A stretch of DNA of 64,000 nt from contig NZ_JAFFPR010000027.1 in the NCBI RefSeq assembly GCF_016918735.1, forward strand, positions 1 to 64,000. The letters run 5' to 3'. The position numbers were made by a program, and so were the translations under genes. Below are positions 33,912-42,336 of this stretch, piece by piece. Source of the stretch: Leptospira abararensis. Its GTDB lineage: Bacteria > Spirochaetota > Leptospiria > Leptospirales > Leptospiraceae. Position 1 is the stretch's first letter. Each line of letters starts with the position of its first letter. Under the pieces are notes generated by a model. That model was not told the DNA's origin. It saw only the letters and a list, made by a program, of their open reading frames with translations, and made no database searches.

Positions 33912-35314
33912 AAGAACGTTTTTTTAGATTAGGTGAGTATCGTTACGAGATAGGAATTTTAGTTTCTTTGTGTATCGGAGTTTTCCTTCGGTTTTATCAA
34001 TTGGATCGTCAAAGCCTATGGAGTGATGAATTATATTCAGTATACGCGTCTTCTCTTTCTAACTGGTCTGATTTTTGGTCTTATCTTGAAGAAGACCCAC
34101 ATCCTCCTTTGTTTCAAATTTTACTTACCTATTGGATTCGGATTTTGCCGAAATTTTCTGAATTTTCAGTAAGGTTATTCCCGGTATTCATTTCTGTTTC
34201 TAATTTATGTATCCTTTGGTTTTTAACAAAATCTTGGGAAAAATCAAAACGTTTTCTCTTTTTATTTTTTATTTCGCTCTCTCCAGGAGCCATTTACTAT
34301 GCACAAGAAGTTAGATCTTACTCCCTTTTATTGTGTTTGTCTTCCATCATCCTCGTTTTGTTCGTTAATTTAGAAAAGGAAAATTATAAAAGTTTTCGTT
34401 GGATTAGTTTACTTATCACCTCTGTTTTAATTTCTTATGTTCATTTGTTTGGCTTTATTTTTGTAGGGAGCTTATATTTTATTTTTTGGCTGCGTTTTCT
34501 TGTAAAAAATGAAAAAGAGGTTTTCTCTGTTTTTTTTCTCGGTTTGATTAGTCTTTTAGCATTTCTTCCTTTTGTATACCAACTGTCAAAAGGGACTAAA
34601 ATAGCAACTGCTAGTTGGATTGACCCACCTGGTCTTGTTTTGTATCTTGCTTACTATTCTCTCTTTTTTTATACATCCAAAAAGTTTTTATTTTTGACCG
34701 TTATCATTCCCATTATTGTTTTTTTGATTTGGATTTTTAGAGAGTTCCGAAATTCAAACAAAGATGTAGTGAGAGGGTCATTTTCGTCTTCTGGAACCAT
34801 GATATTGGTCGCTATTTTTATTCTCCTTTCAACGAGTTTGTTTTCGTTATACAAACCAATCGTTACGAATCGGAATTGGATCATTACTCTTCCTCTTGTG
34901 TATTATTTTGCTGCAGATCATTTGAAGTTCTCTTTAAGAAGATGGTTTTCCATTGGGTGTTTAATTCTTTTGACGGCCTTTTCTTTGGTGGATTTTAAAA
35001 AGAATTTTTATTTTGTTTTTAAAGAAGATTGGAGAGGAACAGCTGAATTCGTTAGTAAAAATTGCGAGCCTGGACTGGTTTTGCTAAATGCTTATCCAGA
35101 GTTTCTTGGTTTATATTTAGGATGGAATCATCATCTTGAATTTCAGCCTGTAATGTTAAAACCTAGTTTAGAGATTACCCAACAGAAAGTATGCTTTGTA
35201 AGACGATTCTTGGATGATAGTGGGATCGGAATTCCGTCAAATTCTGGTCTAAAGAAGGTTCGGGAGTCCGTATTTTATGGATTCACGGTAGAGGAGTACA
35301 GTAAAACAAAGTGA
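33908..35314 (+). CDS. GT39/PMT-like membrane glycosyltransferase
   Basis: About 468 residues with ten or more membrane segments. The first loop reads RQSLWSDELYSVYASS and EDPHPPLFQILLTYW, the acidic D-E plus HPP pattern of the PMT_2/ArnT-like GT-C family, where the Asp is catalytic. It probably moves a sugar from a polyprenyl-phosphate donor in the periplasm. The GTG at 33908 forms a GTGA overlap and has a GGAG five bases upstream, so it is preferred to a TTG at 33896. Confidence 0.8.
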   Translation: MKERFFRLGEYRYEIGILVSLCIGVFLRFYQLDRQSLWSDELYSVYASSLSNWSDFWSYLEEDPHPPLFQILLTYWIRILPKFSEFSVRLFPVFISVSNLCILWFLTKSWEKSKRFLFLFFISLSPGAIYYAQEVRSYSLLLCLSSIILVLFVNLEKENYKSFRWISLLITSVLISYVHLFGFIFVGSLYFIFWLRFLVKNEKEVFSVFFLGLISLLAFLPFVYQLSKGTKIATASWIDPPGLVLYLAYYSLFFYTSKKFLFLTVIIPIIVFLIWIFREFRNSNKDVVRGSFSSSGTMILVAIFILLSTSLFSLYKPIVTNRNWIITLPLVYYFAADHLKFSLRRWFSIGCLILLTAFSLVDFKKNFYFVFKEDWRGTAEFVSKNCEPGLVLLNAYPEFLGLYLGWNHHLEFQPVMLKPSLEITQQKVCFVRRFLDDSGIGIPSNSGLKKVRESVFYGFTVEEYSKTK

Positions 35315-36510
35315 TACAAACAGCATTAAAGTATATAAGTTCTATTTTTGTTAAGAAAGATTTTGAGTTTGAAAACTTAAATGGGATTAGAGCTATTTCC
35401 ATTTTATCTGTCGTTACTTTTCATGTTTGGGTGACTGTAAAACCGATAGTTCAAAATTCACCTGAATGGATAAATTTATTCCTTGGTTCTCTTTCATCTG
35501 GAGTGGACTTTTTCTTTTTGTTGAGCGGCTTTTTAATTTATGGAGGACTCAGAAGAGAATATGAGGCTAAGGGATCCGTTAGTATTTCAAATTTTTTTAT
35601 AAAACGTAGTCTTCGTATTTTTCCTGCATTCTATTTTGCATTAATCATTTTATATATTTTTAAAAGTTACCAATTAGCTAAATTTAATCCGCTATTGATT
35701 CAAGATCCTAATGCGATTGCCATGTTTGAAGAGATTAAAGTCGGGTTATCAAATGTATGGGTGGATGCGCTTTATTTGACTGACCTGTTGCACGTACCAG
35801 TTGTCTATAATGGTGGATGGTCTCTTTCAATTGAGGAGCATTTTTATATGCTCTTACCTTTTTTTTGCATTTTCTTCTTTTTCAAGATCGATTTTTCTAA
35901 GAGACTTTGTTTTTATATCTTTGGGTTTTGTCTGGCTTTGTTGATTCGTTTTTCTGTCTCATTTCCTGCTCCAAATATGGACGCAGTTTACATGTTATAT
36001 TGTCGGTTTGACTCAATACTTTTCGGTATGTTAGTTTATGAATTTTATCATAGATTTCCATGGAACCAGATAAAAATCCCAGGAAAACAAATCTTGTTTT
36101 GGTTCCTTTTGATTATTTCTGGGATTTTGATTATTTGGATGCACCAAATTGATTCAGGAAGTGCCTTTGCTATTGTATTTCGTCCGACACTGGTCTCTAT
36201 TGGATTTGGAATTTTGATGTATATCTCTTTCTTTAACAGATTCGTTCGTAGATTTTTTAGCCTCTCCTTATTTCGTCCTTTTGCAAGATTAGGTTATACT
36301 GCATATCTTTGGCATATTATTGTTATTCCTCTAGTTGCCAAAAAAGTAACTCCATTGGTAATTCGCGAGCCTAATCTGTATTCTGCATTCATTGCCATAT
36401 TATGGGTTATTTTTAGTACCTTTTTAATTTCATGGATTGCGTATTTGCTGATTGAATTGCCATTTTTAAAATGGAAAGAAAGGTTAGTGGTTCCTGTTAA
36501 AGTTCAGTGA
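35311..36510 (+). CDS. Acyltransferase family 3 (OafA-like)
   Basis: A 399-residue membrane protein with ten hydrophobic segments. NGIRAISILSVVTFHVW carries the R-x10-H catalytic pattern of the acyltransferase_3 family, then FFFLLSGFLI, KRSLRIFPAFYFAL, GGWSLSIEEHFYMLLPFF, and ARLGYTAYLWHIIV. Such proteins O-acetylate sugars of O-antigen. Start GTG overlaps the preceding stop (GTGA). A paralogue lies at 40833. Confidence 0.9.
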   Translation: MIQTALKYISSIFVKKDFEFENLNGIRAISILSVVTFHVWVTVKPIVQNSPEWINLFLGSLSSGVDFFFLLSGFLIYGGLRREYEAKGSVSISNFFIKRSLRIFPAFYFALIILYIFKSYQLAKFNPLLIQDPNAIAMFEEIKVGLSNVWVDALYLTDLLHVPVVYNGGWSLSIEEHFYMLLPFFCIFFFFKIDFSKRLCFYIFGFCLALLIRFSVSFPAPNMDAVYMLYCRFDSILFGMLVYEFYHRFPWNQIKIPGKQILFWFLLIISGILIIWMHQIDSGSAFAIVFRPTLVSIGFGILMYISFFNRFVRRFFSLSLFRPFARLGYTAYLWHIIVIPLVAKKVTPLVIREPNLYSAFIAILWVIFSTFLISWIAYLLIELPFLKWKERLVVPVKVQ

Positions 36511-36564
36511 TAATTGCTTTTTTAGCTTATCCTTTCTTTTTGGATGGTTTAATCCAATGGTCTC

Positions 36565-36593
36565 GTTTTCGTTTATGGGAATCGTATTATACT
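36565..36593 (+). promoter_or_regulatory. Possible promoter before the GtrB-like gene
   Basis: The 112-base gap before the next gene contains TATTATACT at 36585-36593, whose TATACT is close to a bacterial -10 box. Upstream at the proper distance there is only a T-rich GTTTTC, a poor -35. It is the first sizeable gap after a run of overlapping genes, so a new transcript could begin here. Confidence 0.25.
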
Positions 36594-36622
36594 AATTGTG
36601 AGTTAAATAAACTGGAAGTTTT

Positions 36623-37636
36623 ATGAAATACTATTTAGAAAAAAGAAAAAACCCTAATTTATTATCTATTGTCATTCCATGTTATAATGAAGAATCTGCT
36701 CTACCATTTTTGAAAGAAAGGTTAATTGAGCTTTTAGATAAGCTAGCCATAAAAACGGAAATTGTTTTTGTGAATGATGGTAGTACTGATGAAACAATAT
36801 TTCAATTAGTGTCCTGGTCGAAAGAAGATTCACGAATTCGAGTAGTAAGCCTCTCTCGTAATTTTGGTCATCAGATTGCTGTTACTGCAGGTATGGATTA
36901 TGCAAAAGGGGATGCAGTTGTAATCATGGATGCAGATTTACAGGATCCTCCTGAAGTAATTTTAGAAATGCTTACAAAGTATAGAGATGGTTACGATGTA
37001 GTTTATGGGCAAAGGCTTGTTCGATCTGGTGAATCTTTTTTCAAAAAAATAACGGCATGGGCTTTCTATCGTATTATGAAAATCTTAGTTCATAAGGATC
37101 TTCCTTTAGATTCAGGAGATTTTCGTCTAATCTCTAGACGATGTTTGAATGCCTTAAATGGTTTGCGTGAAAATCACAGATTTCTTAGAGGAATGAATGC
37201 TTGGATTGGTTTTCCCCAAACTCCCGTATATTACAATCGTGATCCTCGAGTGGCAGGAGAAACTAAGTATCCATTAAGAAAGATGTTAAAATTGGCAATG
37301 AATGCCGCTGTTTCATTTTCTCCATTGCCATTAAGGTTTAGTTTGGCTCTTGGAATCATTGTTGCTATCATTGGATTTGCGGTCGGAGTCTATGCGCTCT
37401 TTCGCGCTTTCCAACACTTTATCCTGCAAATGCCAATTGTGTACAATCCAGGATGGGCCACGATCGTTACGCTTATTTGTTTAATAGGTGGATCTATATT
37501 GATTTCTATTGGGATTTTGGGAGAATACATCGCGCGTATCTTTGAAGAGTCAAAAGGACGACCCTTATATGTTGTAGAGTTTGTCAAAGGCAAAGATGTT
37601 CTTTCAAAATCAGAATTAAGATCTAAGAAAAGTTAA
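36623..37636 (+). CDS. GtrB/ArnC-like polyprenyl-phosphate glycosyltransferase (GT2)
   Basis: A 337-residue protein. The catalytic part has SIVIPCYNEESALPFLKERL, FVNDGSTDETI, SLSRNFGHQIAVTAGMDYA, VIMDADLQDPPEVI and DSGDFRLISRR; two membrane segments follow near residues 235-257 and 270-292. This is the full plan of GtrB/ArnC enzymes that load glucose or similar sugars on undecaprenyl phosphate. Its 3' end overlaps by 4 bases with a convergent GT-C gene. No GtrA flippase is seen beside it. Confidence 0.92.
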   Translation: MKYYLEKRKNPNLLSIVIPCYNEESALPFLKERLIELLDKLAIKTEIVFVNDGSTDETIFQLVSWSKEDSRIRVVSLSRNFGHQIAVTAGMDYAKGDAVVIMDADLQDPPEVILEMLTKYRDGYDVVYGQRLVRSGESFFKKITAWAFYRIMKILVHKDLPLDSGDFRLISRRCLNALNGLRENHRFLRGMNAWIGFPQTPVYYNRDPRVAGETKYPLRKMLKLAMNAAVSFSPLPLRFSLALGIIVAIIGFAVGVYALFRAFQHFILQMPIVYNPGWATIVTLICLIGGSILISIGILGEYIARIFEESKGRPLYVVEFVKGKDVLSKSELRSKKS

Positions 37637-39132
37637 AGCAAGTTACATTTTCTGTAAGAAATGAAATCAACATTTATTGTTTCGCTGCAAAGGAAATCTT
37701 CGTTTTTCCAAAGTTTTTGAAAATCATCAGACTGGAGTTCCAGAGGTCTCTTGTATTTGACTATACTAGATTCTGAAAAATCAAAAACCACAATGTTACG
37801 GATTTTCTCAGCCTTAATACGTGAAGTCAAAGTATGTAAATCCTTCCTCCAATTGATCTCTGTAACAGCTAAGCTAGGTTGTTTTAATAAATGAAGACCA
37901 GCAACTCCGCTAATATTTTGATCGTAAAAGATCCACAAATCGGTTTTTAAAGGTTCAAGTATTGAGTTTGTTTTGCGAATCATTTTATTGCTTTGTTTTA
38001 ATACCTTTAATACAAAAAAACTCAAGGTTAATGAGGCAAACACTAGTAACCAGAATATTTTTTTTCCTCTGATTTGATTCCAATGATCTGAAAGCAAAAA
38101 CATTCCTGGAAAAATAGCGGCTAACGCATACCTTCCGGTAATTGTAATCCCGTCATTTGGTGCTGTTATACCAACTAAAATTGGGTATACAATTAATATG
38201 AATAAATGGGCAAACGATGGATTCGAGGTTTCGAAGGATCGGCTTTTGAATCCGAAGTAGATTAGATAAAGAAAGAAAGGCGAATATAGGAAAAATCCTA
38301 TTTTTATATCAAGTGCATGAATCGATGTAAAAGAGATGTTTAACATGTTCTTTAGTCGCATTACGAAAGTTAACTGGTTGTCGGGATCAAAGTTGTAAAG
38401 ATAACGTAATCCAAAAATATGACCTTCATTAATGTAATTAATAGAAAAGAAGATAAAAATTGATGCGCAGAAGCTTGCAACTAGGTAGAGTTCCCCTTTG
38501 ATTGATTTCTGTTGGTAAAAATAGAAAGCACTATATACGAAAATAAGTCCTCCTAGTAGAATGATTTCTAGTCGTAGGAAACATCCGAATAAAAGCAGTA
38601 AAAGTCCTAGGTATATTTTATTTGGATGATTCTTTTTTATACCGATAGCCCAAATAGAATAACTAATTGAGATCAAAAAAAACAACAAAGGCACTTCAGA
38701 TAAATCTAAACTTTGGGAGAATAAAACACTTCCATAGGTTATAAGTATACATACAAGAATCGGTATTTGCCCAATAAAGGTTAATGATAACATTCCTAGA
38801 ATAAGGAATACGATATTGAAATAAGGAACAAATTCAATTGGGACAAGATAAAATAGGGTTGAGTAAATTTTTGCGAAAGTTTCAGAAAAGACAGATTGAA
38901 ATTCACCTCTTTTGTTTTTGATAACGAATAAAGTTGGGTTAAACTTTTTTTCTGGATCCAAATTTTCTGCAGGATAAATCCATTTCGAATTTTCTGACTT
39001 AGCGGATTCGATTTGGATCGCTTTCGTAAGTGAATCCGAAACAGATCCTGAAGAGACAGAGGCATAAGTTTGCGCAAGAAGGAACAAACTTGCCGCCGCA
39101 ATAATTAAGAGTGTCTGTTTTGTTGAGTTCAT
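37633..39132 (-). CDS. GT-C-like membrane glycosyltransferase (LA_3751/LA_3752-like), copy 3
   Basis: About 499 residues, first a membrane segment (LLIIAAASLFLLAQTYA), then a loop with WIYPAENLDPEKKFNPTLF, then about nine more segments and a late loop ITAPNDGITITGRYALA. It is related to the upstream gene at 39144-40721 (shared YPAxNxDP and APNDG motifs) and more distantly to the pair at 30.8-33.9 kb. ATG at 39132 has AAGGA five bases upstream, so I prefer it to an in-frame start at 39165 that lies within the upstream gene. Confidence 0.7.
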   Translation of the reverse strand: MNSTKQTLLIIAAASLFLLAQTYASVSSGSVSDSLTKAIQIESAKSENSKWIYPAENLDPEKKFNPTLFVIKNKRGEFQSVFSETFAKIYSTLFYLVPIEFVPYFNIVFLILGMLSLTFIGQIPILVCILITYGSVLFSQSLDLSEVPLLFFLISISYSIWAIGIKKNHPNKIYLGLLLLLFGCFLRLEIILLGGLIFVYSAFYFYQQKSIKGELYLVASFCASIFIFFSINYINEGHIFGLRYLYNFDPDNQLTFVMRLKNMLNISFTSIHALDIKIGFFLYSPFFLYLIYFGFKSRSFETSNPSFAHLFILIVYPILVGITAPNDGITITGRYALAAIFPGMFLLSDHWNQIRGKKIFWLLVFASLTLSFFVLKVLKQSNKMIRKTNSILEPLKTDLWIFYDQNISGVAGLHLLKQPSLAVTEINWRKDLHTLTSRIKAEKIRNIVVFDFSESSIVKYKRPLELQSDDFQKLWKNEDFLCSETINVDFISYRKCNLL

Positions 39133-39143
39133 AGTAATCCTTT

Positions 39144-40721
39144 TTATTTGAATTTTCCAGTCCAAATTCGATAATTCTGTTTATCAAGTATTTGGAACTC
39201 GGTTACATACTTTTTCATATTTGATTCTAATAAAGCTTCATCCCAGTCCGCAAGTGGATAACCACTCTTACGTTTGTTTTCATTAATGGCTTCTTTTAAT
39301 TCTTTGGATATTAGAATGGGGTTCCAAGTGATAAAAGCTATGCTCTTGTGCGTATTGGTATGAGATGCATTCTCTAATAGTCTTGTTATCGAATCCATGT
39401 TATTTGCAATAACAACCGTATGGTTAAAGTAAAAAGTGCCACAGGTGTAAAGGTTTAAATAATCTTGGTAAACTAAAATATCGGGTTGAATTTCCGCAAG
39501 AATTGTAGCGGATTTTTTTGATAGGTTTGTCTTTGATTTTTGGATTTTGGCACCGATAACTCCGAGGGAAAAACTAAAGATTCCAAAAGTAAATAGAAAG
39601 AGAAAAAAAAACTTTTTCTTCTTATGGTAGAAATAGGAAAAGTATGGTTTGAGTAATATTAAATATGCTGTGATAACAATTGTATAAAAGCGAGGACCCC
39701 AGTTATTGAATCCGTCATTAGGTGCAATCCAAGGTATTATTATTAACATTCCTGAGGAAGCAAAGAGCAAAGCTTTTTTCCTATTTGAGATCTTATTGAA
39801 ACGAATCCAATAGACTGTGAAGAGTAGCAGTGCCAATGGAATGTATCCAAAAAACCCAATTTTTTGATCAGAAAAGAAAAGTAGGCTTTTTAGCCATTGT
39901 AGTCTCTGTTCAAATCCAGCAGAAAAGCCATTGGAATTAGCTAAGAATCTAGTTCCTAATATATGGCCACTCGTAACGTAGTTGAGATAAAGATTGGTAA
40001 CTATAAAGAGAATAAATGCAGTTAAGAATAATTTGTAAGTTTTTAAGTATGAAACTAGAGCAAATTGTCTTTTGGATTTCGAAAAATAATAGAAATGGAA
40101 TATAAAGAATATTCCAAAGAAAACAATGGTTTCTAAACGTACAATCATAACCCAACCTAGTGATATTCCAGATAAGGCTTCCATCAGTTTTACTCGATTC
40201 TCTCTTAGGAAGGGTAGAAGTCCAAATGTAGTAAGTGCGAAGACAGCTGGAAGCTCTGAATACTCCCAACTAAGGGGCCAAAGAAATGTTGTGAAATACG
40301 ATACCCAAAGTAAGAACATTGAAAAACCGTAAAATTTTCTAAGAATCCAAAGACCTAAGAATAAAAAGAATATAGAAGTGTAGGGGAGAAAGTGTAAGGG
40401 AATCAAACTTAAGAGTGGTGCCATGAGCAGTGCAAATTGAACGGGAAAAGCACTAAGTAGTTTACCGTCATGAATAACATGTAAGTTTGTTGGTAAATGA
40501 AAGAATTCTAACTTTGGATCAAAATTTTTTGCCGGATAATAGAGATTATCTGTTTGAAAGCGATTTTCCCATAGAGAAAAAGTTTGTACTGCTTTATCGT
40601 GGCTATCTTGAAAAAGAGAGAATTGTGGCTGAGTGTATTCAATCGAATAAATGATAGCAATAAAAGAAAGGAAGAATAAGGTTAATTTTCCTATGTTGCT
40701 TTTTCTGTTTTGGTGTTTCAT
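39144..40721 (-). CDS. GT-C-like membrane glycosyltransferase (LA_3751/LA_3752-like), copy 4
   Basis: A 525-residue polytopic protein. The N-terminal loop has SHDKAVQTFSLW and LYYPAKNFDPKLEFF; a late loop has IAPNDGFNNWGPRFY, where a Gly-Pro-Arg-Phe-like stretch resembles the 19087 gene. It precedes its paralogue by 11 bases on the - strand, so both form a small operon. It probably uses a polyprenyl-phosphate sugar from the GtrB-like enzyme encoded convergently. Function is inferred from fold and context. Confidence 0.7.
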   Translation of the reverse strand: MKHQNRKSNIGKLTLFFLSFIAIIYSIEYTQPQFSLFQDSHDKAVQTFSLWENRFQTDNLYYPAKNFDPKLEFFHLPTNLHVIHDGKLLSAFPVQFALLMAPLLSLIPLHFLPYTSIFFLFLGLWILRKFYGFSMFLLWVSYFTTFLWPLSWEYSELPAVFALTTFGLLPFLRENRVKLMEALSGISLGWVMIVRLETIVFFGIFFIFHFYYFSKSKRQFALVSYLKTYKLFLTAFILFIVTNLYLNYVTSGHILGTRFLANSNGFSAGFEQRLQWLKSLLFFSDQKIGFFGYIPLALLLFTVYWIRFNKISNRKKALLFASSGMLIIIPWIAPNDGFNNWGPRFYTIVITAYLILLKPYFSYFYHKKKKFFFLFLFTFGIFSFSLGVIGAKIQKSKTNLSKKSATILAEIQPDILVYQDYLNLYTCGTFYFNHTVVIANNMDSITRLLENASHTNTHKSIAFITWNPILISKELKEAINENKRKSGYPLADWDEALLESNMKKYVTEFQILDKQNYRIWTGKFK

Positions 40722-40832
40722 TAATTACAGTATTCCCTAGTGAGAGTCATCTCTACAAATGTGAACCATCGATAGTAAATATCGGTTGCCTTCTAAGGAT
40801 TTCTCATAACAATATGCCAATATCGCACTAAT

Positions 40833-42302
40833 ATGAAAGAATATTTTTTAGAGATCTTTAAGAAAAATTCAAAGGAAATTAACAATCTTTATGGAATACG
40901 GGCTATCGGCTGTTATCTAGTAATCCTGTTTCATTGTTTCGTATTTTCTATCGATTTCCTTCCAAAGGGATACGCTGGCTATCTTCATAACATACAAAAC
41001 TTGGAATTTTTAATGTGTCTCTTTTTTGTGATCAGTGCATTTTTATTGTCCACTTCATTTACGAAGGAGTTAGAGAAATCTAGTTTTTTTGAAAGTTGGA
41101 AAAGTTTTGTAGTTAAAAGGTCTCTACGTATTTTCCCTGCTTTTTATGTGCTTTTATCTATTACGATTCTCATCATGGCGGGAATTTTAAAGAAAAGTCA
41201 AGGTTTAGGGGAAGCTAATGCATTTACCTATGGGCTTCTTGATTTAAAACTAAAGTTATCATATTGGTGGACTGATTTTTCTTATCTCTCCAATTATTTT
41301 CCGAAACGTATTTTGGTACATGGCTGGTCTCTTTCTATGGAGGAGCAGTTTTATTTAGCTATGCCGATTGTTTTTTTATTTTATACAAGAGTTCTGAAAA
41401 ATCGGAATCAAAAAATTAGCTTTTTAATTTTCCTTTTGGGTTTACCGATACTCATCCGCTACTATTATTATTTCAATAGTCCGATGGATATTTTTGATGT
41501 CTACGTTCAAAAAGTATTTCATCCCATTCACACACACTTTGAACCTTTTGTTTATGGCATTTTGCTAATGGAACTTTGGAAGGCTAATAAAATCTCATGT
41601 AAAAATTCCGGGGAAAAGACGATTTTCTACATAGTTTTCATTGTTTCGATACTTATGTTTTTTTATGTAGCTTCATTGGAATTTTCAAATGCTAAGCTTT
41701 TTTTTATTGTATATCGGATTAGTTTTTATTCCTTTTTTGCCTTTGTTATTGTATTTGGGGCGATCGGCGGATTTTTTTCTAAAATTTCTTGGTTTTTGGC
41801 AAACCCAATCTTGGTATTCATTGGGAAATTGAGTTATGGAATTTATTTGGTTCACATGTTAGTGAATACAACGGTTCTGTTGATGGTATTAGATCATAAA
41901 ATCATCGAGAACAATGATGTAAATCGATTGTTTAAAGCATCTTTTATCAGTTTATTCGTTTCTGTTATCATTGCCCTTTTGAGTTATTGGATTATTGAGA
42001 AACCTTTTTTAAAGATTCGAGAATGGTCGCAAGCTCGGTTTGATATTTCCACAAATACTTTTTATTATGTAAAAGGTAATGCAGGCGAGAGGGTTTTGGT
42101 CTCTCTGCTTTTAACAATTGTTTCTTTTTTTCCGTATATAATTATTAAACAAATGATAGTTGTAGATTTTATCCCAGAGGGTAACGTAGCTACCCTTGTT
42201 GTTTGGATTTGTTTGGCACTCCCTATTTTAATCAATGCAGTCAGTTTATTTATCAATAGAAAACTATTCTTCTATTACTATTTAAGTCGCTTCCAAGAGT
42301 AA
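40833..42302 (+). CDS. Acyltransferase family 3 (OafA-like)
   Basis: A 489-residue membrane protein. NLYGIRAIGCYLVILFHCF holds the R and H of the family, with LFFVISAFLL, KRSLRIFPAFYVLL, HGWSLSMEEQFYLAMPIV and GKLSYGIYLVHMLV as later marks. It is paralogous to the gene at 35311 (identical KRSLRIFPAFY) but has about 90 extra residues with two more membrane segments at the C-terminus. It likely O-acylates the polysaccharide. It is divergent from the GT-C pair across a 111-base gap in which I see no clear promoter. Confidence 0.9.
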   Translation: MKEYFLEIFKKNSKEINNLYGIRAIGCYLVILFHCFVFSIDFLPKGYAGYLHNIQNLEFLMCLFFVISAFLLSTSFTKELEKSSFFESWKSFVVKRSLRIFPAFYVLLSITILIMAGILKKSQGLGEANAFTYGLLDLKLKLSYWWTDFSYLSNYFPKRILVHGWSLSMEEQFYLAMPIVFLFYTRVLKNRNQKISFLIFLLGLPILIRYYYYFNSPMDIFDVYVQKVFHPIHTHFEPFVYGILLMELWKANKISCKNSGEKTIFYIVFIVSILMFFYVASLEFSNAKLFFIVYRISFYSFFAFVIVFGAIGGFFSKISWFLANPILVFIGKLSYGIYLVHMLVNTTVLLMVLDHKIIENNDVNRLFKASFISLFVSVIIALLSYWIIEKPFLKIREWSQARFDISTNTFYYVKGNAGERVLVSLLLTIVSFFPYIIIKQMIVVDFIPEGNVATLVVWICLALPILINAVSLFINRKLFFYYYLSRFQE

Positions 42303-42336
42303 ATATTGGAAAGATCATTCTTTCGATAGATCGGAT

